DNA of 64,000 bases, taken from Mucilaginibacter paludis DSM 18603 (lineage in GTDB: Bacteria; Bacteroidota; Bacteroidia; Sphingobacteriales; Sphingobacteriaceae). The stretch's first letter is position 1, and each line of letters opens with the position of its first letter. Where the stretch lies: NCBI RefSeq assembly GCF_000166195.2, contig NZ_CM001403.1, forward strand, positions 4,420,432-4,484,431, in the 5' to 3' direction. The notes under the pieces were generated by a model. The model worked only from the letters and a program-made list of their open reading frames with translations, made no database searches and was not told the DNA's origin. Position numbers and translations under genes: made by a program. This document shows positions 54,543 through 62,238 of this stretch, piece after piece.

Positions 54543-57359
54543 TTATTTACTCAAATACATCGATTTAGTGCTATACAAGTGCCTGAAATAAGGATCGTTT
54601 AGATCCGGAATAAAACGGATGGCTTCGCCGGTTGATTTCATTTCGGGGCCTAACTCTTTCTCTATTTCAGGGAATTTATCGTAAGAGAATACAGGTTCCT
54701 TGATAGCGTAACCTTTCAGTTTTCGTTCGATGGTAAAATCCTTTAATTTGTTTACACCCAGCATTATTTTGGCTGCAATGTTAATGTAAGGAACATCGTA
54801 AGCCTTGGCTATAAACGGAACAGTACGTGATGCGCGTGGATTGGCCTCAATTACATAAACCATTTCGTTTTTGATAGCGAATTGGATGTTCAGTAAGCCG
54901 CGAACGTTTAATGCCTTGGCAATCTTTACCGTATGTTCTTCCATCTGCCTGGTTACGTTCTCTGACAGGTTGAATGGCGGTAATACCGCGTTAGAATCGC
55001 CCGAGTGGATACCGGCCGGTTCAATATGCTCCATCATCCCGATGATGTGCACGTCTTCCCCATCGCTGATCGAATCGGACTCAGCCTCTTCGGCACGGTC
55101 CAAGAAGTGATCGATCAGTACACGGTTGCCCGGAAGGTTCTTCAAAAGGTTAACTACGGCAGTCTCCAGGTCCTCATCGTTAATTACGATGCTCATACCT
55201 TGTCCACCCAAAACATAGCTGGGACGAACTAAAACAGGGTACCCAACATGATGAGCAACCTCTATGGCTTCTTCAGCATTTTCGGCAACCCCATATTTGG
55301 GGTAAGGAATATCCAGGTCTTTCAACATATCCGAGAAACGTCCGCGATCCTCAGCGATATCCATATTGTCATAAGATGTACCGATGATCTTGATGCCATG
55401 CTCATGCAGCTTTTCGGCCATCTTCAAGGCCGTTTGGCCGCCTAATTGTACAATTACACCTTCGGGTTTCTCCAGTTCGATAATCTCGCGTACATGCTCC
55501 CAGAAAACAGGCTCAAAGTACAGCTTGTCAGCCATGTTAAAATCGGTAGAAACTGTTTCGGGGTTGCAATTGATCATGATCGCCTCAAACCCCGACTCTT
55601 TAGCGGCAAGTAAACCATGTACACAACTGTAATCAAACTCAATACCCTGGCCAATACGGTTAGGCCCCGAACCTAAAACGATGATCTTCTTTTTATCCGA
55701 AACAATCGATTCGTTTTCGCCCTCGTAGGTTGAGTAGAAGTATGGTGTTTTAGCCTGGAACTCGGCGGCGCAGGTATCAACCATTTTGTATACCCTATTG
55801 ATGCCCAAGGCCTTGCGGCGCTGGTAAACATCCTCTTCGGATGTATTGCCTAAAATGTATGCAATTTGTATATCGCTGAAGCCCTTTTGTTTCAGCGTAA
55901 AGAAAAACTCTTCGGGTATGTTGCTTAACGAATAGCGGCGCAGTTCGGCTTCTATGTTAATCAGTTCCTGTATCTGGATTAAAAACCATTTGTCAATTTT
56001 GGTAGCCTTACGGATAGATTCTATCGGCACGCCTAAACTCATGGCATCATAGATATGGAACAGCCTGTCCCAGCTTGGTTTTTCAAGGCTGTGCATAATT
56101 TCTTCCAGGTTGCGGCTTTGCCTGCCATCGGCGCCTATACCGGCGCGGCCAATCTCTAAACTTTGACAAGCCTTTTGCAAAGCCTCGATAAAGCTGCGGC
56201 CAATGCCCATCACCTCACCTACCGATTTCATTTGCAAACCCAACTCGCGGTTGGCGCCTTTAAATTTATCAAAGTTCCAGCGCGGGATTTTTACAATCAC
56301 ATAGTCCAGGGTAGGCTCAAAATAAGCTGATGTGGTTTTGGTGATCTGGTTTTCAATTTCGTCAAGGTTATAACCTATGGCCAGTTTGGCAGCAATTTTG
56401 GCGATAGGGTATCCGGTAGCTTTTGACGCTAACGCGGATGAGCGGGATACGCGGGGGTTAATTTCGATAGCGATAATTTCATCGTTAACCGGGTTAACCG
56501 AAAACTGCACGTTACAACCGCCGGCAAAGTTGCCAATGGCGCGCATCATTTTAATAGCCTGGTTACGCATATCCTGGTAACAACGGTCGCTCAATGTCAT
56601 GGCCGGTGCCACGGTGATCGAGTCGCCCGTATGGATACCCATTGGGTCAAAGTTTTCAATAGAGCAAATGATGATCACGTTATCGTTACCATCGCGTAAC
56701 AGCTCGAGCTCAAATTCTTTCCAGCCTAAAACAGCTTGCTCAACCAAAACTTCGTGTGTTGGCGAGGCTTGTAAGCCGCGGCTTAAAGCGGCATCAAATT
56801 CTTCTTTTTTGTGTACAAAGCCCGCGCCTTTGCCACCAAGCGTATAGCTCGGGCGAATAACCAACGGGAAGCCGATTTGCTGGGCTGCCTCTTTACCTTC
56901 TAAAAAAGAGTTGGCAATTTTTGATGTGGCTACACCTACACCAATGTCAACCATCAATTGACGAAATGCCTCGCGGTTTTCCGTTTTTTCAATGGCAGCT
57001 AAATCAACACCAATAATTTTAACGCCGTATTTTTCCCAAATGCCCCGTTCTGCTACACTAATGCAAAGGTTAAGGGCTGTTTGGCCACCCATGGTAGGCA
57101 AAACGGCATCAATTTTTTGTTCTTGTAAAATTTTTTCAATACTTTCAGGTTCAAGCGGCAGCAGGTACACATGATCGGCAATAACCTTGTCCGTCATGAT
57201 GGTGGCCGGGTTACTGTTGATGATTGAAACGGAGATTCCTTCGTCTTTTAACGAAAGTGCAGCTTGTGAGCCGGCATAATCAAATTCGCAGGCCTGGCCA
57301 ATAATAATTGGTCCTGAACCGATAATCAGTACTGATTTAATGGAGGTGTCTTTTGGCAT
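54543..57359 (-). CDS. carB: Carbamoyl-phosphate synthase large subunit, lacking the allosteric domain
   Basis: A 938-residue protein with two ATP-grasp halves (about 1-400 and 555-935): RPSYTLGGKGAGFVHKKEEF in the first and RPSYVLGGQGMS in the second, with the oligomerisation part between. It makes carbamoyl phosphate from ammonia, bicarbonate and two ATP for pyrimidine and arginine synthesis. Typical CarB has about 1070 residues; this one ends at FRHLYSTKSMYLSK, so the C-terminal MGS-like regulatory domain, which binds UMP and ornithine, is absent. Shorter forms are usual in this group, to my knowledge. No carA lies next to it. Confidence 0.95.
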   Translation of the reverse strand: MPKDTSIKSVLIIGSGPIIIGQACEFDYAGSQAALSLKDEGISVSIINSNPATIMTDKVIADHVYLLPLEPESIEKILQEQKIDAVLPTMGGQTALNLCISVAERGIWEKYGVKIIGVDLAAIEKTENREAFRQLMVDIGVGVATSKIANSFLEGKEAAQQIGFPLVIRPSYTLGGKGAGFVHKKEEFDAALSRGLQASPTHEVLVEQAVLGWKEFELELLRDGNDNVIIICSIENFDPMGIHTGDSITVAPAMTLSDRCYQDMRNQAIKMMRAIGNFAGGCNVQFSVNPVNDEIIAIEINPRVSRSSALASKATGYPIAKIAAKLAIGYNLDEIENQITKTTSAYFEPTLDYVIVKIPRWNFDKFKGANRELGLQMKSVGEVMGIGRSFIEALQKACQSLEIGRAGIGADGRQSRNLEEIMHSLEKPSWDRLFHIYDAMSLGVPIESIRKATKIDKWFLIQIQELINIEAELRRYSLSNIPEEFFFTLKQKGFSDIQIAYILGNTSEEDVYQRRKALGINRVYKMVDTCAAEFQAKTPYFYSTYEGENESIVSDKKKIIVLGSGPNRIGQGIEFDYSCVHGLLAAKESGFEAIMINCNPETVSTDFNMADKLYFEPVFWEHVREIIELEKPEGVIVQLGGQTALKMAEKLHEHGIKIIGTSYDNMDIAEDRGRFSDMLKDLDIPYPKYGVAENAEEAIEVAHHVGYPVLVRPSYVLGGQGMSIVINDEDLETAVVNLLKNLPGNRVLIDHFLDRAEEAESDSISDGEDVHIIGMMEHIEPAGIHSGDSNAVLPPFNLSENVTRQMEEHTVKIAKALNVRGLLNIQFAIKNEMVYVIEANPRASRTVPFIAKAYDVPYINIAAKIMLGVNKLKDFTIERKLKGYAIKEPVFSYDKFPEIEKELGPEMKSTGEAIRFIPDLNDPYFRHLYSTKSMYLSK

Positions 57360-57376
57360 AGGGCTTTTTTATAAAA

Positions 57377-57418
57377 AAGTCTAAAGTTCTAAGTCAACAG
57401 TTAAAAAGCAGAGGACTT
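57377..57418. repeat. Degenerate 7-bp-period repeat, six units
   Basis: Six units of seven bases (AAGTCTA and AAGTTCT first) run from 57377 to 57418, just before carB. They correspond to the complement of the ACTCNNN-type unit found at 46647 and 54484. Confidence 0.6.
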
Positions 57419-57443
57419 ATTGCTATGCGCTGAAGGGGGAAAT

Positions 57444-57474
57444 TCCCGATTCTTGCATTCGGGATGCAAAGATA
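57444..57474 (-). promoter_or_regulatory. Possible carB promoter and leader hairpin
   Basis: Read on the minus strand, TATCTTTG (57474-57467) fits the TAnnTTTG -7 box; the -33 element is weak (TTT at the right distance). The leader then begins with TCCCGA and TCGGGA (57464-57444) that can form a small hairpin. Confidence 0.35.
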
Positions 57475-57511
57475 GGTTTTTGTATGGCTTGCTGTAAAGT
57501 TTTTTTGTAAT

Positions 57512-58459
57512 TTAATGATCTTCTTTACATTTTATCGGAAATGACATAAATGCTTTTATTGGCACCCCACATAATAGACAAGGGCTCCATTTTCTGCTAA
57601 CAGCTGTTAATATATCAGACTTTGATACATCATCTAATTTTCCGATTATTTTTAAGTCAAGTACTGCCCCATCTTTATCTATATAAAAGGTTACTTCACC
57701 TTGGTTTTTACTGATTGGTTGTTTACTATCTAAATTAAGGGCTTTAAATAAAGAACCATCATCATGAATTTGAGTAGCTGATTTATAGTGAATGTTGTAG
57801 GAATAAAATTTACCGTTTTTATCAGTTGATTTGCCACTGATTAATTTGTCATCTCTGTAACTTTCCGTATAACTGATTTGATTACTGTCTAAAGTTTTAC
57901 CTTTCCATATACCGTTTTTTACACCGTTTTTGATAGGGCCTTCCTCAAAGATATTTTTGAATTCGTCATCATAAGTTATCGAATATCCGTTACCTTCAGT
58001 AACTAAATTTTTACCAGTAGAATCATTAGATGTCTTAATTTGGCAGCCGTTGTAAATTAAGAGACCGCGAGCCTTGAAGTAGTTATAATTAATAATTCTA
58101 TAAATTTTTCCGTTGGGATAATAGGTGTAAACATCTCCAACCAAATTACCCCTATAATACGTACCCATTTGTGATCTTTTACCAGAAGGATAAAAGGATA
58201 CAGACGGGCCTTCTAACACAATTTTATCAAATTGAGTAGCTTTTCCAATGAATTTAATTTTTCCATTGACATAATACTCTTTGATATTAAATAATGTAGT
58301 ACCCGAATCAGGCTCACTTATTATTCTAATAAAATCAGCACTATCGCGGGTTTTAACCTCGACTCCATTATTTTTCAGAAAAAAAATACTTTGATTTTGA
58401 GCAACAGCCCATGAGACAGATAGAAAAAAAAAGAGAAAAAAATAAATTCGTAAACACAT
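57512..58459 (-). CDS. Secreted MORN-like repeat protein with TonB-like C-terminus
   Basis: A 315-residue protein with a signal peptide (about 20 residues, ending AVAQ). The centre has MORN-like/YwqK-type repeats with the form (G)-x-x-x-x-YYPNGK, seen in KEYYVNGKIKFIG, VSFYPSGKRSQMGTYY and YTYYPNGKIYR. The C-terminus (about 245-315) has VTFYIDKDGAVLDLKIIGK and WSPCLLCGVPIKAFMSFPI, similar to the TonB C-terminal fold. It is AT-rich compared with its neighbours. The role is unknown. Confidence 0.75.
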   Translation of the reverse strand: MCLRIYFFLFFFLSVSWAVAQNQSIFFLKNNGVEVKTRDSADFIRIISEPDSGTTLFNIKEYYVNGKIKFIGKATQFDKIVLEGPSVSFYPSGKRSQMGTYYRGNLVGDVYTYYPNGKIYRIINYNYFKARGLLIYNGCQIKTSNDSTGKNLVTEGNGYSITYDDEFKNIFEEGPIKNGVKNGIWKGKTLDSNQISYTESYRDDKLISGKSTDKNGKFYSYNIHYKSATQIHDDGSLFKALNLDSKQPISKNQGEVTFYIDKDGAVLDLKIIGKLDDVSKSDILTAVSRKWSPCLLCGVPIKAFMSFPIKCKEDH

Positions 58460-58493
58460 GGCAGGAACAAATAACTTATGCCAAAATACAAAC

Positions 58494-58844
58494 TTATTTA
58501 ATCAATCTATTATCCCCGTCCGGGAAAACTAATATCGGTTGGTATTGACGTGCCTCATCCATTTCCATGTATGCGTACGACATGATGATCACAATATCGC
58601 CAACCTGTGCCAGCCTGGCCGTAGCCCCGTTAAGGCAGATGGTACCCGTGCCACGTTCGCCTTTAATCACGTAGGTTTCAAAACGGGCCCCATTATTATT
58701 ATTTACAATCTGCACCTTTTCATTCGGGATAATATTGGCTGCTTCTATCAGATCCTCATCAATCGTAATACTCCCCACATAATTCAACTCCGCCTGTGTT
58801 ATTTTAACCCGATGGATCTTCGATTTTAAAACTTCAATTATCAT
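58494..58844 (-). CDS. panD: Aspartate 1-decarboxylase proenzyme
   Basis: A 116-residue pyruvoyl enzyme that turns aspartate into beta-alanine for pantothenate synthesis. The self-cleavage site Gly24-Ser25 is in NYVGSITID, with K9 and the late NGATARLAQVGD block also conserved. The length is normal. It follows panC by 45 bases in the same direction, so they form a pan operon. Confidence 0.96.
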   Translation of the reverse strand: MIIEVLKSKIHRVKITQAELNYVGSITIDEDLIEAANIIPNEKVQIVNNNNGARFETYVIKGERGTGTICLNGATARLAQVGDIVIIMSYAYMEMDEARQYQPILVFPDGDNRLIK

Positions 58845-58889
58845 GCTGCAAAATTATAAATATTGCCTTGGCTTAACCTAATACAAATG

Positions 58890-59726
58890 TCAGTCTAAAA
58901 TAATGTTATCTATCAGGCGGGTGCTCCCTACTTTTGCAGCTACCAGGGCTACCAATTTTTGGGTATCAGGGTTTGGCTCAAACAAGGTATCGGCGTCAAC
59001 AATTTCAAAATAATCAAGCTGTATGCTGGGGTTGGCTTTTAAAGCATCAATAGCTATCTGCTTTAATTCGCCAGTTGAGTGCTGGCTAAACTGTTGCTTT
59101 ACAAGAGTTAAAATTTCCGACAAGTCCTGTGCGTTCTCATGGTCTTGCGCGCTCAGGTGCACGTTTCTTGAACTCATGGCCAAACCGCCAGGCTCGCGAA
59201 TGATGGGGCACATCACCATTTTAACCGGCAGGTTTAACAGTGCAACCATCCGGCTGATCACCATCACTTGCTGATAATCTTTTTGTCCAAAAAATGCAAA
59301 GTCGGGTTTGATGATATCGAAAAATTTGTAAACTACCTGCGTTACACCCTGGTAATGCCCGGGGCGGTATTTACCTTCAAGTATATTTTCAAGTGGGCCT
59401 ATATCCAGGTGCCAGTGCTCGTCGGGGCCGTACATCTCGTCAACCGTGGGGTTAAACAACACATCACAACCAGCCTCGTTGAGCTTTTTAATATCACTCT
59501 CAATTGGGCGTGGGTACTTCTCCAGATCCTTCGGATCGTTAAACTGCGTGGGGTTAACAAAGATGCTGCAAATCACTTCATCGGTATAAGTTTTTGCAGT
59601 GGCTAATAACGAAACATGCCCATTATGCAATGCTCCCATGGTGGGTACAAGGCCAAATGTTTTCCCGGCGGAATGCCTTTGTGACAAATAATCCTGAAGG
59701 CTGATCCTGGTAGTAAAGATTTTCAC
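58890..59726 (-). CDS. panC: Pantothenate synthetase
   Basis: A 278-residue enzyme that joins pantoate with beta-alanine using ATP. Class I synthetase motifs are visible: PTMGALHNGHVSLL (HxGH), the FVNPTQFNDPKDLEKYPR block, FGQKDYQQV, and AMSSRNVHLS as the KMSKS-equivalent. panD, which supplies beta-alanine, follows. A divergent glycogen-synthase-like gene starts 151 bases away. Confidence 0.96.
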   Translation of the reverse strand: MKIFTTRISLQDYLSQRHSAGKTFGLVPTMGALHNGHVSLLATAKTYTDEVICSIFVNPTQFNDPKDLEKYPRPIESDIKKLNEAGCDVLFNPTVDEMYGPDEHWHLDIGPLENILEGKYRPGHYQGVTQVVYKFFDIIKPDFAFFGQKDYQQVMVISRMVALLNLPVKMVMCPIIREPGGLAMSSRNVHLSAQDHENAQDLSEILTLVKQQFSQHSTGELKQIAIDALKANPSIQLDYFEIVDADTLFEPNPDTQKLVALVAAKVGSTRLIDNIILD

Positions 59727-59797
59727 GGCTACACTTTATAAAAGGTGGCAAAGATTAACAATTGCTTAAATATTACCAAAACTACTTGCATAAATCG

Positions 59798-59828
59798 TTG
59801 ATATATCATAAGATAATGCTTATATTTG
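59798..59828 (+). promoter_or_regulatory. Promoter of the glycogen-synthase-like gene
   Basis: TTG at 59798-59800, a 20-base spacer and TATATTTG at 59821-59828 match the Bacteroidota -33/-7 consensus (TTG, TAnnTTTG). The start codon is 49 bases further. Confidence 0.6.
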
Positions 59829-59877
59829 CAAACTCAAATTTTTTGACTTCTTTACATAAAATTAATACTGACTAGAG

Positions 59878-60702
59878 ATGGGTAAATCTAAGCTTTTGTT
59901 CATAACTCATGAAATGTCTCCTTTCTTAGAACTCACTAAAATTTCCGAAATTACAAGGCAACTGCCACAAGCTATGCAGGATAAGGGATTTGAGATCCGT
60001 ATCCTGATGCCTCGTTTCGGTAATATTAATGAACGCAGGAACAGGTTGCACGAGGTGATCCGGTTATCGGGTATGAACATTATAATCAACGATAATGACA
60101 ATCCTTTGATCATTAAAGTTGCTTCTATACCTGCAGCTCGTATGCAGGTGTACTTTTTAGACAACGAAGAGTATTTCCAACGCAAACAAGTGTTTGGAGA
60201 TAAGGATGGTAAATTTTATGCCGACAATGATGAGAGAATGATCTTCTTTTGCAAGGGCGCACTGGAAACCGTTAAAAAATTAGGCTGGGCCCCCGATATT
60301 GTACATTGCCACGGTTGGATGAGTGCGCTTGTACCCGCCTATTTAAAAACAACTTATAAAGACGATCCAACATTTAAAAACTCAAAAACAGTTTACTCTA
60401 TTTATGAGAATGATTTTAAAGAAACATTGGATTCTGATTTCGCACGCAAAGCAGTAATGAGCGATATGACCGAGACAAATACCGAAGTGTATAAACCGGG
60501 AACAAACTCATCATTATATGCCGGAGCCATCCATTATTCTGACGGGATTGTTTTAGGTAGTGCTAATATCGACCCTGAGGTGTTAAATAATGTTAAAAAC
60601 AGCAATAAATTGACTTTAGATTACGAATTCACTTCAGATTTCGAAAATTATTACAATTTTTACGACGAAATTACCAACGATGAATTGGTACACGTTGCAT
60701 AA
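59878..60702 (+). CDS. One-domain glycogen/starch-synthase-like protein
   Basis: A 274-residue protein matching only the N-terminal (GT5) half of glycogen synthase: LLFITHEMSPFLEL at the start, IVHCHGWMSALVPAYLK near residue 142 and a short tail. The ADP-glucose-binding KxGGL motif is not kept (the aligned stretch reads LTKISEITRQLP), and the C-terminal GT-B domain is missing. It may be non-catalytic. The short form seems general in the Sphingobacteriaceae, from memory. The DUF4270 gene follows after only 13 bases and is likely co-transcribed. Confidence 0.85.
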   Translation: MGKSKLLFITHEMSPFLELTKISEITRQLPQAMQDKGFEIRILMPRFGNINERRNRLHEVIRLSGMNIIINDNDNPLIIKVASIPAARMQVYFLDNEEYFQRKQVFGDKDGKFYADNDERMIFFCKGALETVKKLGWAPDIVHCHGWMSALVPAYLKTTYKDDPTFKNSKTVYSIYENDFKETLDSDFARKAVMSDMTETNTEVYKPGTNSSLYAGAIHYSDGIVLGSANIDPEVLNNVKNSNKLTLDYEFTSDFENYYNFYDEITNDELVHVA

Positions 60703-60715
60703 GAAAAAACTATAT

Positions 60716-62128
60716 ATGAAATTTTTCAGAATAGACTTATTGACACTGTTAATAAGTCTTTTTATTTTAGGCAGTTGTAAAAATCCTGATAGTATAGGCT
60801 TGCCTATCGACTCGAGCAAAGCGTTGGAAACCACGCTGATCGATACATCTACAATTATTACAACCACAGTGCCGGATGATAGTGTAATGACTACCAATAT
60901 AGCCAAGGTACCGTTAGCGTATTTTGTGGATCCTATTTTGGGTACAACCGAAACCAACATCGCGGCAGCCTTAAATTTGCCAAGCACATCTGCTTACACC
61001 TTGCCTACAGGAACAATCACTATTGATTCGGCCATGATCGTTATGAAGTATGCCGACGGATTTTACGGCGATTCGTTAAACACCAATTATAAAGTGAATG
61101 TATATCAGTTAGCAGAGCCCGTTTTTAGTAAATCGTATTACAACAGAAAGGTGTGGTCTTATAATTCAACATTATTAGGGACATTATCATTCTATCCAAG
61201 GCCAAAAACAGCTATTACGATAAATGAGATTGTTAGCGGAGCCGCAGATACAGCTAAGAGGGTGAAGCCTCAAATACGTATCCCGTTTGATAAATCGTTT
61301 GTTACCAATAAGTTTTTTAATGCCACCAGCAACCAGTTAAATACAAACTCGGTATTTCAAAACTACATCAAAGGGCTGTATATAACTTTGGATAAGGCGC
61401 ATCAATCCAATAATGTTGGCGGAATTATGTTTTTCCAAATGGCGGGCGATTCTACCAGCCTTGATGTTTACTACCATGTAGTTAATGGCAGTACTATTGA
61501 TACTGCCCATATAGTGCTGCCTTTGGGTACACCGCATGCGGTACAAATCAAGCATACTTATCCTACAGCTTTACAGGCTCAATTGGATAATCCCAAACCA
61601 TCTGATGGTACGCTTTATTTACAAGGATTATCGGGTTTAAGGGCGAAGATCAGTTTCCCGTATTTAAAAAATATTTTAAAGGCGCAAACCACCGCAACCA
61701 CCGATATTGTGTTAAACCGCGCGGAATTGGTTGTTACCCCGGTTACGGGTACTTATGTGCCTTTTCAGCCTACGCCACGTTTAACCATGTACAGGTATGA
61801 TATTGCCCTGCAGCGCCAGTTAATACCTGATGCTTATTCAGGTGATTTGCATTATATTGCTGTTGGCTCTTTCGGTGGGTTTTATGATAACTACCACAAA
61901 TCATATCATTATGTAATTACAGGTTATATTGAAGACCTGATGCGCAGTAAATTGGTTGACTATGGTACTTTTATAGCACCAACAGATACCGTTGGATCAT
62001 CATCGGGCTCCGCTACAATCAGTGTGTCTAATGCTGCCGACGTTGGCGCCCGGGTAGTTGTAGGCGGTGATAAAACATCCGCTTATAAAATGAAGCTAAA
62101 CATCATCTATAACAAAGTATCAAAATAA
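60716..62128 (+). CDS. DUF4270 lipoprotein
   Basis: A 470-residue lipoprotein with C21 in a lipobox (LFILGSC) after the start MKFFRIDLL. The frame is open 12 codons further upstream, but these overlap the previous gene. The mature protein is beta-rich: the DUF4270 pattern near DSAMIVMKYADGFYGDS and a late GYIEDLMRSK. It is found next to glycogen synthase-like genes in many Bacteroidota. It is probably on the outer membrane; the role is unknown. Confidence 0.88.
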   Translation: MKFFRIDLLTLLISLFILGSCKNPDSIGLPIDSSKALETTLIDTSTIITTTVPDDSVMTTNIAKVPLAYFVDPILGTTETNIAAALNLPSTSAYTLPTGTITIDSAMIVMKYADGFYGDSLNTNYKVNVYQLAEPVFSKSYYNRKVWSYNSTLLGTLSFYPRPKTAITINEIVSGAADTAKRVKPQIRIPFDKSFVTNKFFNATSNQLNTNSVFQNYIKGLYITLDKAHQSNNVGGIMFFQMAGDSTSLDVYYHVVNGSTIDTAHIVLPLGTPHAVQIKHTYPTALQAQLDNPKPSDGTLYLQGLSGLRAKISFPYLKNILKAQTTATTDIVLNRAELVVTPVTGTYVPFQPTPRLTMYRYDIALQRQLIPDAYSGDLHYIAVGSFGGFYDNYHKSYHYVITGYIEDLMRSKLVDYGTFIAPTDTVGSSSGSATISVSNAADVGARVVVGGDKTSAYKMKLNIIYNKVSK

Positions 62129-62176
62129 AGATAGTAGTTAGTATCATCATAAATTATTCGTCTTAATTAAGATATT

Positions 62177-62218
62177 AGCACCACTTTTGTGTCCAACAAA
62201 AGCGGTGCTTTTTTTTTA
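62177..62218 (+). terminator. Rho-independent terminator after the DUF4270 gene
   Basis: AGCACCACTTTTGT (62177-62190) pairs with ACAAAAGCGGTGCT (62196-62209), with one mismatched or wobble pair, followed by about nine T. It ends just before glmS. Confidence 0.9.
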
Positions 62219-62238
62219 TTTATTATAAAAATATTTCT

